This document shows, piece after piece, positions 52,489-61,134 of a DNA stretch of 64,000 nucleotides. Where the stretch lies: NCBI GenBank assembly GCA_036006425.1, contig DASYPQ010000020.1, positions 1 through 64,000 of the forward strand. The letters run 5' to 3'. The DNA comes from DASYPQ01 sp036006425 (lineage in GTDB: Bacteria; Planctomycetota; UBA1135; GCA-002686595). The position numbers and the translations under genes are program-made. Position 1 is the stretch's first letter; every line of letters begins with the position of its first letter. A model generated the notes under the pieces. It ran no database searches and was not told the DNA's origin. It saw only the letters and a program-made list of their open reading frames with translations.

Positions 52489-54239
52489 AGGACGGAGAGC
52501 TCCTCCTGTGCTTGCTGCCGCTGCCAGGTCTTCCGGTACCAGCCCTCGCGCGCGAGCAGATCCGCGTGCCGGCCCGTCGCCTCGACGCGTCCTTCCCGAT
52601 CGAGGACGACGATCCGGTCCGCCCTCACGACGGACGACAGCCGGTGGGCGGCGATCACGACCGTGCGGCCCGTCCCCGCCCGCCGCAGGTGCTCGAGGAG
52701 GCGCATCTCCGTCTCCGAATCGACCGCGCTCAGCGCGTCGTCGAGCACGAGGATGCGCGGATCGCGTGCGAGCGCGCGCGCGATGCACGTGCGTTGCCGC
52801 TGGCCTCCCGAGAGCGTCACGCCGCGCTCGCCGATGAGCTGATCCAAGCCGTTCGGGAACGCGGCCACCTCCTCGGTCATGCAGGCGGCGTCGATGAGGT
52901 CCCGGATCCGCGAATCCGTGAGCTCACCGTCGGCCCCGAACGCGACGTTCTCGCGGTAGGTCTGGGAGAAGAGGAAGCTGTCCTGCGGCACGTACCCGAT
53001 CGCTCCGCGCAGCGTGGCGAGCGAGAGGTCGCGGATCGGGACGCCGTCGAGGCGGATCTCGCCCTGCGCGTCGAAGAGCCGCCCGAGCAGATAGAGGAGC
53101 GTCGTCTTCCCCGAGCCGGTCGGGCCGACGACGCCGAGGACCGAGCCCGCGGGCACGTCGACGCTGAGGTCGGCGATCGCCGGTTTCTCCGCTCCCTCGT
53201 AGGTGAACGAGACGTGCGAGAGCGAGAGGGCTCCCTGAACCGACGGCAGCGCGACGGGCCGAGCCGGCTCGAGGATGTCCGACGCGGTCGAGAGGAGCTC
53301 GTCGATGCGCTTGGCGCTGGCGAGGGCGCGCGGGTACATGCCGAAGATCCAGCCGACGGCGATGATGGGCCAGAACACCTTGAACGTCAGGTCGATGAAC
53401 TTGAACAGGTCGCCGACGGGGAGATTCCGGTCGAGCATCGCCAGGCCGCCGAGGGCCAGGACGACTGCGAACGTGAAGTCGTTCGCCGCGTGCGTGGTGG
53501 CGTTCGTCAGGCCGCGCGAGTGTCCGAGCTGGATCTGGTTCTCCATGTTCCGCTTCGAGGCCGCGTCGAAGCGCGCGATCTGCTGCGCCTCGCGGCCATA
53601 GCCCTTGACGATGCGGATGCCTGAGAAGCTCTCCTGCGCGCGGTGACCGATGTCGGCGATCGATTCCTGCACCGCCTCGCTCCAGCGGTGGAGCTTCGGC
53701 GTGGAGATCTTCATGCCGACGCCCATGAGCAGGAGGGGCAGGATCATCGTCGCGGTGAGCGTCGCGTTCAGGGAGAAGAGGAGCGCCATCGCGACGGGCA
53801 CCATGACGACCGCGCCGGCCGTGTACATGACGCCGGGGCCGAGGAACATCCGGATGTTCTCGACGTCGGAGGTCACGCGGCTGACGACGTCGCCCGAGCG
53901 GCTCTTCGTGTGGAAGGAGAAGGGGAGGGCGACGAGCTTGTCGAAGAGCTCCTGCTTCAGTTCGTTCTCGACCCAGCGCGAGACGACCACGATCCACCAG
54001 CGCTGGAGATAGCGCAGGACGCCCCGGAACGCCGCGAGGCCGAGGACGATCGCGAAGATGCCGGAGAGGAAGGACACGTCCGACCCCGGCTTCATCTTCT
54101 GGAGCGCGGTGAGCGCGTTCCCGATGATGACCGTGACCACGATGTCGCCGAGCTGCGCGAGCGGCAGGCAGGCGAAGCCGGCGACGAGCTGTCGCCGGTG
54201 GCGCAGGAAGCGCTGGAAGAACGGCCAGAGACGCTTCAC
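52485..54239 (-). CDS. ABC exporter half-transporter (degenerate ATPase half)
   Basis: This 584-residue protein has six membrane helices, an ATPase domain with Walker A GPTGSGKTT and a canonical LSGGQRQR signature. In its Walker B (ILVLDDALS) Asp501 replaces the catalytic Glu, marking a degenerate nucleotide site. Its partner is the next gene on the same strand. GTG 54239 overlaps the M28 peptidase stop by GTGA, so peptidase and transporter halves are probably made from one mRNA. Substrate unknown; lipids or drugs are known for related pairs. Confidence 0.88.
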   Translation of the reverse strand: MKRLWPFFQRFLRHRRQLVAGFACLPLAQLGDIVVTVIIGNALTALQKMKPGSDVSFLSGIFAIVLGLAAFRGVLRYLQRWWIVVVSRWVENELKQELFDKLVALPFSFHTKSRSGDVVSRVTSDVENIRMFLGPGVMYTAGAVVMVPVAMALLFSLNATLTATMILPLLLMGVGMKISTPKLHRWSEAVQESIADIGHRAQESFSGIRIVKGYGREAQQIARFDAASKRNMENQIQLGHSRGLTNATTHAANDFTFAVVLALGGLAMLDRNLPVGDLFKFIDLTFKVFWPIIAVGWIFGMYPRALASAKRIDELLSTASDILEPARPVALPSVQGALSLSHVSFTYEGAEKPAIADLSVDVPAGSVLGVVGPTGSGKTTLLYLLGRLFDAQGEIRLDGVPIRDLSLATLRGAIGYVPQDSFLFSQTYRENVAFGADGELTDSRIRDLIDAACMTEEVAAFPNGLDQLIGERGVTLSGGQRQRTCIARALARDPRILVLDDALSAVDSETEMRLLEHLRRAGTGRTVVIAAHRLSSVVRADRIVVLDREGRVEATGRHADLLAREGWYRKTWQRQQAQEELSVL

Positions 54240-56230
54240 CGACTTGCGGCGCTCGTGGCGAGCCGATCGATACTCTCGAGGAGAGCCGCGGTTTCGGCGT
54301 CGAGCGCGTCCTTCCCGGCCGCCGCTCCGACCCGCAGCGTCGGAAACGTCTCCGAGCCGTAGCCGTCCTCGAGGCCGGGTGCCCAGAGTCGATTTCGGAA
54401 CCACGTGCGTCCCGCGAGTCCCGCCGGAGCCTCGAGCTGGCGGTAGAACGGAGCGGACGGCGCATGGCCGTCGAGCTTCTGCGCGGCGTCGTCGAACGCC
54501 TGCGCGATCTTCCCCGCGCTCTCGGCGAGAGCCGTGTCGCCGGCCACGTCGCGCGCGCGCTGGGCGAGCGCCTTCGCCGCCTCGACGTCGTCGAAGAACG
54601 CGGGCTTGTCCGCGATCTCCGCGAGCAGCTCCGCGAAGAGCCTTCCCGCGAGCTCGTGCCCGACGAATCCCGGATCGATGTACTTCTCGACGAGCGTGAA
54701 GTCGTCGAACGTCGTGTGGTAGCCGCCGCTCCCGCCCGACCCGCCGAAGCCGGGCTCGAGGCAGGGGATGTTCAGGTGGTGGACGAACACCGCGAAGTCC
54801 GAGCCCGAGCCGGGGAGGCCGAGGCGCGGTTCCGTCGGATCGCTCGGGGTCTTCGCGCGCTCCTTCACGAGCGCGCACCACTCGTCCCACAGGCTTCCGG
54901 CCGACGTCCCGTCCTTCGCGGGGGCCGCGGGGATCTTCGCGAGCACGTCCTTCAGCACCGACAGCATCCCGGGCGACCCGCCCGCGCCGCGGAAACGCGG
55001 GCCGTTCGCCGCGGTGTCCGCGTTCACGTACGCGACCGCGTTCGCGCGCAGCCACTCCTCGTTCGCCTCGCCCCACTCCGTGCTGCCGATCAGCCCGAAC
55101 TCCTCCGCGTCCCAGAACCCGAGCGTGATCGTGCGCTCCGGCTTCCAGCCCGCCTTCGCTTTCGCGCCGAGGAGCTGCGCCGCGCGCAGCATCGACACCG
55201 TCCCGGCGCCGTCGTCGTTCGCGCCGCGTACCCACGAGTCGCGGTGCGCTCCGGCGATCACCGTCTCCGCCTTCTTGCCGCGCAGCCGTCCGACCACGTT
55301 CCGGATCACGCGCAGATCGCGCGGCTGGTCGACCGAGATCCGCGCCTGCACCGGGCCCGGACCGAGGTGCTCCTGGATCTCCTTCCCGTCCTTGTCCTTC
55401 GACGCGACCGGTGCGAGCTTCTCGAGCAGCACTTTCGCGTCGCGCCATCCGATCGGGATGCACGGGATCTTCGGCAGCCCCTCGGCGATCTCCTTCTCGC
55501 TCGCACGCTTCGCCGCCTTGTCGCCCGGCTTCGGCGACGGCCATCCCGGCGTCGAGGGATCGCCCGGGATGTGCGCGATCGGGTTGATCGAGCCGCGTTG
55601 CGCGTCCCAGTCCGGCTTCCACGGCCCCTCGGGCCACGTGGCGCCCTTCTCGAGCCCGTCCTCGCTCGCGTCGCTGAAGAGCAGGACTCCCGAGCACCCG
55701 AACTGCGCGGCGAGGTCGACCTTGATCCCGCGGTAGCACTTGCCGTAGCGCGCGAGCGCGACGCACCCGCGCACGTCGACGCCGAGCGCTTTCAACCGCT
55801 CGAAATCCTCGCGTTGCGCGTAGCCCGCGTCGACGACGCCGGCGCGCACCGTCCCGCTCGCCGACCACCCGTTGCACTTCGGCACGTCGCCGGGCGGGAT
55901 CGCGTCGGGATCGAACGCGTCGATCCTCTCGACGAGTGTCTTGTCGGAGAACGCGTCCTCGAGGATCGAGAACTCGATCGACCGCGGCAGCGACAGCAGG
56001 ACCTCGCGCTCGTCGATCTCGACCTCGAATCCGGCTTCGGCGAGCCTGCGCGCGACGAGCTTCGCCGAGACGAGCGATCCGCACGTGCCCGCCAGGCGCG
56101 GGGCGTCCGTCAGCTCGAGCAGGAGCGCGCGTGACGGCGGATCGTCGGAGAAGGGCGCGGCGCCCAGCGCCGACGCGGCGAGCAAGTACAAAGCGTGCGG
56201 AGCGAGCGAGAGGGTTCGGGCAGCGTTCAT
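54236..56230 (-). CDS. Exported M28B metallopeptidase (glutamate carboxypeptidase II-like)
   Basis: The 664-residue enzyme starts with a signal peptide-like segment (MNAARTLSLAPHALYLLAAS) and contains a PA-type insert (about 105-240) and the M28 catalytic core. Metal ligands align with GCPII: His329 (AGAHRDSW), Asp339 (GANDDGAG), Glu377 (DAEEFG, with catalytic Glu376), Asp405 (VNADTA) and His in YHTTFDD; all are intact. The C-terminal helical domain is present. It would remove N- or C-terminal residues from peptides outside the cytoplasm. Its operon with the ABC exporter suggests a related function. Start ATG 56230 has a good promoter upstream. Confidence 0.88.
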   Translation of the reverse strand: MNAARTLSLAPHALYLLAASALGAAPFSDDPPSRALLLELTDAPRLAGTCGSLVSAKLVARRLAEAGFEVEIDEREVLLSLPRSIEFSILEDAFSDKTLVERIDAFDPDAIPPGDVPKCNGWSASGTVRAGVVDAGYAQREDFERLKALGVDVRGCVALARYGKCYRGIKVDLAAQFGCSGVLLFSDASEDGLEKGATWPEGPWKPDWDAQRGSINPIAHIPGDPSTPGWPSPKPGDKAAKRASEKEIAEGLPKIPCIPIGWRDAKVLLEKLAPVASKDKDGKEIQEHLGPGPVQARISVDQPRDLRVIRNVVGRLRGKKAETVIAGAHRDSWVRGANDDGAGTVSMLRAAQLLGAKAKAGWKPERTITLGFWDAEEFGLIGSTEWGEANEEWLRANAVAYVNADTAANGPRFRGAGGSPGMLSVLKDVLAKIPAAPAKDGTSAGSLWDEWCALVKERAKTPSDPTEPRLGLPGSGSDFAVFVHHLNIPCLEPGFGGSGGSGGYHTTFDDFTLVEKYIDPGFVGHELAGRLFAELLAEIADKPAFFDDVEAAKALAQRARDVAGDTALAESAGKIAQAFDDAAQKLDGHAPSAPFYRQLEAPAGLAGRTWFRNRLWAPGLEDGYGSETFPTLRVGAAAGKDALDAETAALLESIDRLATSAASR

Positions 56231-56250
56231 GGACTCCTCGGAGTCCGTCC

Positions 56251-56278
56251 AGGATAGGCTGCGCGCTCCGCTCCACAA
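56251..56278 (-). promoter_or_regulatory. Promoter of the M28 peptidase-ABC exporter operon
   Basis: Read on the minus strand, TTGTGG (56278-56273), a 16-bp spacer and TATCCT (56256-56251) form a plausible sigma-70-like promoter 20 nt from ATG 56230. The leader contains GAGGAG, three to four bases before the ATG. Confidence 0.5.
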
Positions 56279-56356
56279 TCGCAGCGCCGACCGACTGTCC
56301 GGATTCCTCGTCCCGCGCTAGGCTCTGCGCCCGAGCGAACCCTGGGGGGGTCGCCC

Positions 56357-57658
56357 ATGCCGAGGACGCCCTTCCTCTTCGACGCCGTCGTGTTCGACCT
56401 CGACGGCACCCTGGTCGCCACCGACCGCTTCTGGGTCGACGCCGCGCGCGCCGGAGCGCGCCGCGCGTTCTCGGAGCTCGGCCTCGAGCACGCGATGCCG
56501 TCCGCGGAGCAGTGGATGAGCCTCGTCGGGCATCCCTTGTCCTTCGGGCTCGACCGCCTCTTCCCCGACCTCACGGAACGCCAGCGCAGCCTGATCCGCA
56601 GCCGTTGCGAGGAGGAGGAGCACCAGGCGCTCCGCATGGGCCAAGCAGCGCTCCTCCCCGGCGTCGCCGACGCCTTGTGCGGGCTGCGCGAGCGCGGGGC
56701 GAAGCTCGGGATCGCGAGCAACTGCGGGCAGGACTACCTCGACGCGATGATGAACGGCCTCGGGCTCGCCAAGTGGATCGACGAGGCGCGCTGTCTCGAC
56801 ACCCCCGGCGCGAGCTCGAAGGCGTGGATGGTGGGTGATCTCGTCGACGCCTTCGGGACGCGCGCGGCCGTGATGGTCGGCGACCGGCTCGGCGACCGCG
56901 ATGCGGCCTGGGAGAACGGGCTGCCGCACGTGCACCACGCGCGCGGCTTCGCGACGCTCGGCGAGGAAGTCCCGTGCGAGGCCGCGATCGAGGAGATGTC
57001 GCAGCTCGTGCCGCGGCTCGAGCGGCGCACGCGCTGGATCGAAGGCGTGCTCGGCGACCTCGGCCTCCTCGACGCGAAGAGCGCGCGCGCACCCCGGAGC
57101 CTCGGGATCACGGGACACTCCGGATGCGGCAAGACGATCTTCGCGCGCGACTGCGTGCGCGTGCTGACGGCGGCGGGACGGAAGGCCGTGCTGGTCGCGC
57201 TCGAGGACTTCGCGAAGGAAGGCATTACGAACAAGGAGCTCGCGTCGACGGCGTTCTGGTCGGTCGACAAGCCGATGGAGCAGCTCGAGCGCACGTACGA
57301 CGTCGGCGACCTGCTCGCGCGCGTGCTCGAGCCGCACGCGCGCGGCGAGGACGTCGCGATCGAGCGCGACGGCGCGCGCATCGAGGTGCCGCGCGACGCC
57401 GTGCTCGTCGTCCAGGGCTTGTTCCTCCTCCATCCGCGGCTGCGCGCGGCGCTCGACCGCGTGATCCACCTCGAGGTGGGGGAGGTCCAGAGCCTGCGCC
57501 GGATCGCCGGGCGCGACGCGCGTCGGCGCGGGCCCGAGAGCCTGCTCGCCGTGCGCCGGCACCTCCTGCCGACGCAGCGGGCGTTCGACGAAGCCGTCAA
57601 GGCCGCGGAGCACGCCGATCTCGTGCTCGACGCCGAGAACGCCCTCGGGCCGGCGTAG
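56357..57658 (+). CDS. HAD-family phosphatase fused to a uridine-kinase-like P-loop kinase
   Basis: This 433-residue protein has an N-terminal HAD domain (about 5-215) with DLDGT at 14-18 (Asp14/Asp16), cap region, GIASNCGQ and GDRLGD at 175-180. The second half (about 245-433) is a P-loop kinase with GHSGCGKT at 253-260 and the uridine kinase-like VALEDFAKEG and VLVVQGLFLLHP motifs. An enzyme that both removes and adds phosphate on a nucleoside or sugar is conceivable. A TAGGCT box occurs at 56319-56324. The gene is monocistronic (132 bp to the next start). Confidence 0.78.
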   Translation: MPRTPFLFDAVVFDLDGTLVATDRFWVDAARAGARRAFSELGLEHAMPSAEQWMSLVGHPLSFGLDRLFPDLTERQRSLIRSRCEEEEHQALRMGQAALLPGVADALCGLRERGAKLGIASNCGQDYLDAMMNGLGLAKWIDEARCLDTPGASSKAWMVGDLVDAFGTRAAVMVGDRLGDRDAAWENGLPHVHHARGFATLGEEVPCEAAIEEMSQLVPRLERRTRWIEGVLGDLGLLDAKSARAPRSLGITGHSGCGKTIFARDCVRVLTAAGRKAVLVALEDFAKEGITNKELASTAFWSVDKPMEQLERTYDVGDLLARVLEPHARGEDVAIERDGARIEVPRDAVLVVQGLFLLHPRLRAALDRVIHLEVGEVQSLRRIAGRDARRRGPESLLAVRRHLLPTQRAFDEAVKAAEHADLVLDAENALGPA

Positions 57659-57701
57659 AGGCTGTCCTCCGCGCTCGGAACGGGGATCCGGCGCGGCTCC
57701 C

Positions 57702-57731
57702 TTGCAGCGCAGGCCCTCGCCGGGCTATCCT
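57702..57731 (+). promoter_or_regulatory. Promoter of rpoZ
   Basis: TTGCAG (57702-57707), an 18-bp spacer and TATCCT (57726-57731) form a sigma-70-like promoter 59 nt before ATG 57791. The leader has CAGGAGATC 6-7 nt from the ATG. Confidence 0.5.
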
Positions 57732-57790
57732 GCGCGGCTCTGCTGTCCCCGGGAAATCCCACCCGGACGTCGACGGCGACCAGGAGATCC

Positions 57791-58006
57791 ATGGAACTGA
57801 CCCTGCCCCAGCGCCTCCAGAAGTCCGTCTCCGGCTCCTTTCACAAGACCGCCCTCTTGCAGAAGCGCGTCCGCGAGCTCGTCCGCGGCGCCGCTCCGCT
57901 GATCGAGACCCGCGAGGTCAACCCGATCAAGATCGCGTTCCTGGAGATGGAGCGCGGTCTCATCGAGCTGATCCCGGACGAAGAGACGCCGACGCCGACG
58001 CTGTAG
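57791..58006 (+). CDS. rpoZ: DNA-directed RNA polymerase omega subunit (RpoZ)-like
   Basis: This 71-residue protein matches the omega subunit in size and in the core helix pattern KRVRELVRGAAPLIE followed by NPIKIAFLEMERGLIEL, where omega has ... KRARQL.. then a conserved PI/IAL EE..GKI. Omega helps assemble beta-prime into RNA polymerase. It has a good Shine-Dalgarno (AGGAG about seven bases before ATG) and an upstream promoter, and it lies between the HAD-kinase gene and lpxK, rather than next to gmk/spoT. The acidic tail (DEETPTPTL) is typical of no particular group. Confidence 0.75.
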   Translation: MELTLPQRLQKSVSGSFHKTALLQKRVRELVRGAAPLIETREVNPIKIAFLEMERGLIELIPDEETPTPTL

Positions 58007-58107
58007 GCTCTGCGACCGCGACGCGGATCCTGGCGTCGCGACGCTTGGAACAACGAGATCTCGACCGGCGCCGCCCCGAGCGCACGCTCGCGCGCCGCGG
58101 CGGGGGA

Positions 58108-59109
58108 GTGGAGCTCCTCCGGATCCCCGCGGCGTTCTTCGGAGCCGCCGCGCGCGCGCGCCGCGCCGCGTACGACCACGGCGTCCTCGCCGTCCACAAG
58201 GTCGACGTCCCCGTCGTCTGCGTCGGCAACCTGTCGACCGGCGGCACGGGCAAGACGCCGATGTGCGCGTGGGTCGCCGCGGAGCTCGTGCGCCGAGGCG
58301 CCCGCCCGGGCCTCCTCTCGCGCGGCTACGGCGCGATGGGCGGAACCCCGAACGAGGAGGCGCGGCTCCTCGAGCGCCTCGCGCCCGGCGTGCCGCACGT
58401 CCAGGACCCCGACCGCGTGCAAGGCGCGAAGGCTCTCGTCGAACGCGGGTGCGACGCGATCGTGCTCGACGACGGGTTCCAGCACCGGCGGCTCCACCGC
58501 GACCTCGACCTCGTCCTCGTCGACGCGACGCGCCCGTGGGGATTGCCCGCACCGCCGGACGGCGGCGAGCCCGTCTGCGCGCTGCTTCCGCGCGGTCTCC
58601 TGCGCGAGCCTCCCTCGTCGCTCGCGCGCGCGCACGCCGTCGTCCTGACGCGCGCGGCGCAGGCCGGACCCGGCGCGCTCGAGCGCCTCGAGCTCGAGAT
58701 CGAGCGCTGGGCGCCGGGCGTTCCGCGCGCGCGCGCAGACCATCGGCCGTCGCGTCTCTTCGACGAGCACGGCCGCGAGCATCCCCTGGCGATGCTCGCC
58801 GGGCGGGAGGTCGACCTCGTCAGCGGCATCGGCAACCCCGAGGCCTTCGAGCTCACGGTCGCGGCCCTGGGCGCGCGCGTGCGGACCCACCGCTCGTTCC
58901 CGGATCACCACGCGTACGTGCGCGCCGACGTCGACGGCCTCGGCGGCGACGCGGTGCCGCTCGTGACGACGGGCAAGGACGCGGTGAAGCTCGCCGCGCT
59001 CGGCGCGCGCTTCGTCGCGGTCGACGTCGCGATCGCGATCACGGCGGGTGCCGGAGTCCTCGACGCCCTGCTCGACGCGCTTCCGTTGCGCGCGGGGACG
59101 CATGGCTGA
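58108..59109 (+). CDS. lpxK: Tetraacyldisaccharide 4'-kinase
   Basis: This 333-residue enzyme phosphorylates lipid A disaccharide at position 4'. Seen: P-loop VCVGNLSTGGTGKTP at about residues 37-51 from the chosen start, SRGYG near 71, and the DDGFQHRRLHRDLDLVLVD motif near 110-130, diagnostic of LpxK. A short hydrophobic N-terminal helix provides the membrane anchor. GTG 58108 gives a length close to E. coli LpxK (328); TTG 58045 would add 21 residues. Stop overlaps the acyltransferase ATG by 8 bp. Together they support a lipid A-containing outer membrane. Confidence 0.9.
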   Translation: MELLRIPAAFFGAAARARRAAYDHGVLAVHKVDVPVVCVGNLSTGGTGKTPMCAWVAAELVRRGARPGLLSRGYGAMGGTPNEEARLLERLAPGVPHVQDPDRVQGAKALVERGCDAIVLDDGFQHRRLHRDLDLVLVDATRPWGLPAPPDGGEPVCALLPRGLLREPPSSLARAHAVVLTRAAQAGPGALERLELEIERWAPGVPRARADHRPSRLFDEHGREHPLAMLAGREVDLVSGIGNPEAFELTVAALGARVRTHRSFPDHHAYVRADVDGLGGDAVPLVTTGKDAVKLAALGARFVAVDVAIAITAGAGVLDALLDALPLRAGTHG

Positions 59110-60103
59110 GCCCGACGACGAGGAGGACGACGCCGTCGTCGAGCCGCCGTTCGCGTGCGCCTTGCCGAGCGGACTGCGCCAGGACTGGCCGGCTCCCCGC
59201 CGCGCGGTGCTCGGGACGCGCGGCGGAGTCTTCGCCTGGCTCGAGTACGCCGGCGCGCGATCGGTCCTCGGAGCCCTCTCCCTCGCGCCGCTCTGGCTGC
59301 GCTCCCCGCTCGTCGGCGCGATCGCGCGCCTCACGAAGGCGATCGACCGCAAGAGGTCGGATGCGGCGCGCACGTTCCTGCGTCAGGCGCTGGGCTCGAC
59401 GATGAGCGACCGCGAGCTCGAGGGCCGCGTCCTCCAGGCGTGGAGACATCTCTTCCAGGTGACCCTCGACGCGGAGGCGCTGCACCGGCGGGTCCCGCTC
59501 GCGGAGCTGCGCGACCACTTCGAGGTCGACTTGTGCGCGGACGCGCGCAAGATCATCGACGCGAAGACGGGATCGATCCTCGCGACGCCGCACGTCGGCG
59601 ACTGGGAGACCGGGTCCGCGGTGATGCCCTGGATCGGCTTCGACCCGTTCTATGTCGTCTCGAAGCCGCCGAAGAACCGCCCGCTCTCCGTCCACGCCCA
59701 CCGCCTGCGCGAGCGACGCGGCGTGCGCCTGCTCCCGCGGCGCGGCGCGATGAAGGATGCGCCGGCGGTCGTCCGCGGCGGCGGGATGCTCGGCCTGATG
59801 CTCGACCAGCGCGCGCGCCGCCGCCCCGTGTTCGCGCCCTTCTTCGGGCGCCGCGCGCGCTGCGACCGGAGCGCCGCGGTGCTCCTGAAGCGCCTGCGCG
59901 CGCCGATCGTCTTCGCCGCGTGCTACCGCCTGCCTGCGCCGTGGCGTTGGCGCCTCTCCGCCCCCGCCGTCCTCTGGCCGGAGGACATCGCGGGGAAGAG
60001 CGTCGAGGAGATCACGGAGCTCGTGAACCGGGAACTCGAGAAGCTGATCCTCGCGGCTCCGGAACAGTATTTCTGGCTCCACGACCGATACCGAGGAGCC
60101 TGA
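59102..60103 (+). CDS. Lipid A biosynthesis acyltransferase (LpxL/HtrB family)
   Basis: The 333-residue acyltransferase carries the catalytic HX4E motif, His164 and Glu169 in TPHVGDWETG, then the conserved RRGAMKDAPAVVRGGGMLGLMLDQRA region and APEQYFWLHDRYR near the C-terminus, matching LpxL/LpxM. It would add a secondary acyl chain to lipid A. ATG 59102 overlaps lpxK by 8 bp; a GTG/TTG at 59048 in the same frame is the alternative and adds 18 residues. The acidic N-terminal stretch (EPDDEEDD) is unusual for this family. Confidence 0.9.
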   Translation: MAEPDDEEDDAVVEPPFACALPSGLRQDWPAPRRAVLGTRGGVFAWLEYAGARSVLGALSLAPLWLRSPLVGAIARLTKAIDRKRSDAARTFLRQALGSTMSDRELEGRVLQAWRHLFQVTLDAEALHRRVPLAELRDHFEVDLCADARKIIDAKTGSILATPHVGDWETGSAVMPWIGFDPFYVVSKPPKNRPLSVHAHRLRERRGVRLLPRRGAMKDAPAVVRGGGMLGLMLDQRARRRPVFAPFFGRRARCDRSAAVLLKRLRAPIVFAACYRLPAPWRWRLSAPAVLWPEDIAGKSVEEITELVNRELEKLILAAPEQYFWLHDRYRGA

Positions 60104-60123
60104 GCCGCGCGCGTCCTCGACGT

Positions 60124-60152
60124 TTGGAACCCGCCGCGCGCTCACCTATCAT
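60124..60152 (+). promoter_or_regulatory. Promoter of the DHS-like gene and hldE
   Basis: TTGGAA (60124-60129), a 17-bp spacer and TATCAT (60147-60152) fit a sigma-70-like promoter. The ATG at 60163 is only 10 nt past the -10, so the leader would be about 4 nt. Confidence 0.5.
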
Positions 60153-60162
60153 CCCCCGCGAC

Positions 60163-61134
60163 ATGCCGAACGATCCGTTCCCGGCGATGAAGAACGTGCG
60201 GACGTATCCGCTCGCGTCGCGCAAGAGCCTCGTCGAGCTCTCCGACTTCTGCGAGACGCCCGAGCCGCCGGCGGGGTTCGCCGCGTTCGTCGACTCGCTG
60301 CCCGACATCTACGCGGGGAAGCTCTTCAAGGAGCTCGCCGACCGCGTCGTCGCCGCGAAGGTCGGCGGTCGGCCCGTCGCGGTCGCGCTCGGCGCGCACG
60401 TGCTCAAGGTCGGGCTCGCGCCGCTCCTGATCGACCTGATGCGCCGCGGCGTCATCGACCACGTCGCGATGAACAGCGCCGGCGCGATCCACGACTTCGA
60501 GATCGCGACGGCGGGGAAGACGTCCGAGGACGTCGCCGAGCAGCTCCCGAAGGGGGAGTTCGGCTTCGCCGACGAGACCGGGAAGGGGCTCGCCGAAGCC
60601 GCGCGCATGGGTGCTGCCCCCGAAGCCGGCGCGGAACCGGGTTTCGGCCGCGGGCTCGGAAGGCTGCTCATCGCGCGCAAGGCGCCGCACCGAGAGCTCG
60701 CCGTCAGCGCGGAAGCCGTGCGGCTCGGCCTCGGCGTCACCGTGCACGCGTGCCTCGGTGCGGACATCGTGCACATGCACCCCGCCTGCGACGGCGCGGA
60801 TGTCGGCGCGGCCTCGATGGCGGACTTCCGGCACGTCTGCAAGTTTGTCCACGGCCTCGACGGCGGGGTGTGGATGAACATCGGATGCGCGGTCGTGCTC
60901 CCCGAGGTGTTCCTGAAGGCGGTCAGCGTCGCGATCAACCTCGGCTCGAAGCTCGACGGCATGACGACGGCGAACCTCGACATGATCCGCCAGTACCGCG
61001 CCGAGACGAACGTCGTGCAGCGCCCGCCGGGCCGCGGCATCTCGTTGATCGGCCAGCACGAGATCCTGCTCCCGCTCCTGCGCATGGCGGTGCTCGCGAA
61101 GCTCGCGGAGAAGGGCTGGAAGGCGCGCCGATGA
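60163..61134 (+). CDS. Deoxyhypusine synthase-like conserved protein
   Basis: This 323-residue protein resembles a bacterial family distantly related to deoxyhypusine synthase (NAD-dependent). Seen: VALGAHVLKVGLAPLLIDLM, ending NSAGAIHDFEIATAGKTSEDVAE as in that group, and a central TVHACLGADIVHMHPACDGADVG followed by MNIGCAVVLPEVFLKAVS, motifs that are very conserved there. The substrate lysine of eukaryotic DHS acts on eIF5A, which bacteria lack, so the reaction is unknown. It is likely cytoplasmic, preceded by a promoter, and coupled to hldE by ATGA. An alternative homospermidine-type activity is possible. Confidence 0.65.
   Translation: MPNDPFPAMKNVRTYPLASRKSLVELSDFCETPEPPAGFAAFVDSLPDIYAGKLFKELADRVVAAKVGGRPVAVALGAHVLKVGLAPLLIDLMRRGVIDHVAMNSAGAIHDFEIATAGKTSEDVAEQLPKGEFGFADETGKGLAEAARMGAAPEAGAEPGFGRGLGRLLIARKAPHRELAVSAEAVRLGLGVTVHACLGADIVHMHPACDGADVGAASMADFRHVCKFVHGLDGGVWMNIGCAVVLPEVFLKAVSVAINLGSKLDGMTTANLDMIRQYRAETNVVQRPPGRGISLIGQHEILLPLLRMAVLAKLAEKGWKARR

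Noticed and set aside
57791..58006. Spurious small frame
   Set aside because: Retained as rpoZ since it has a promoter, a good ribosome site and the omega core pattern.
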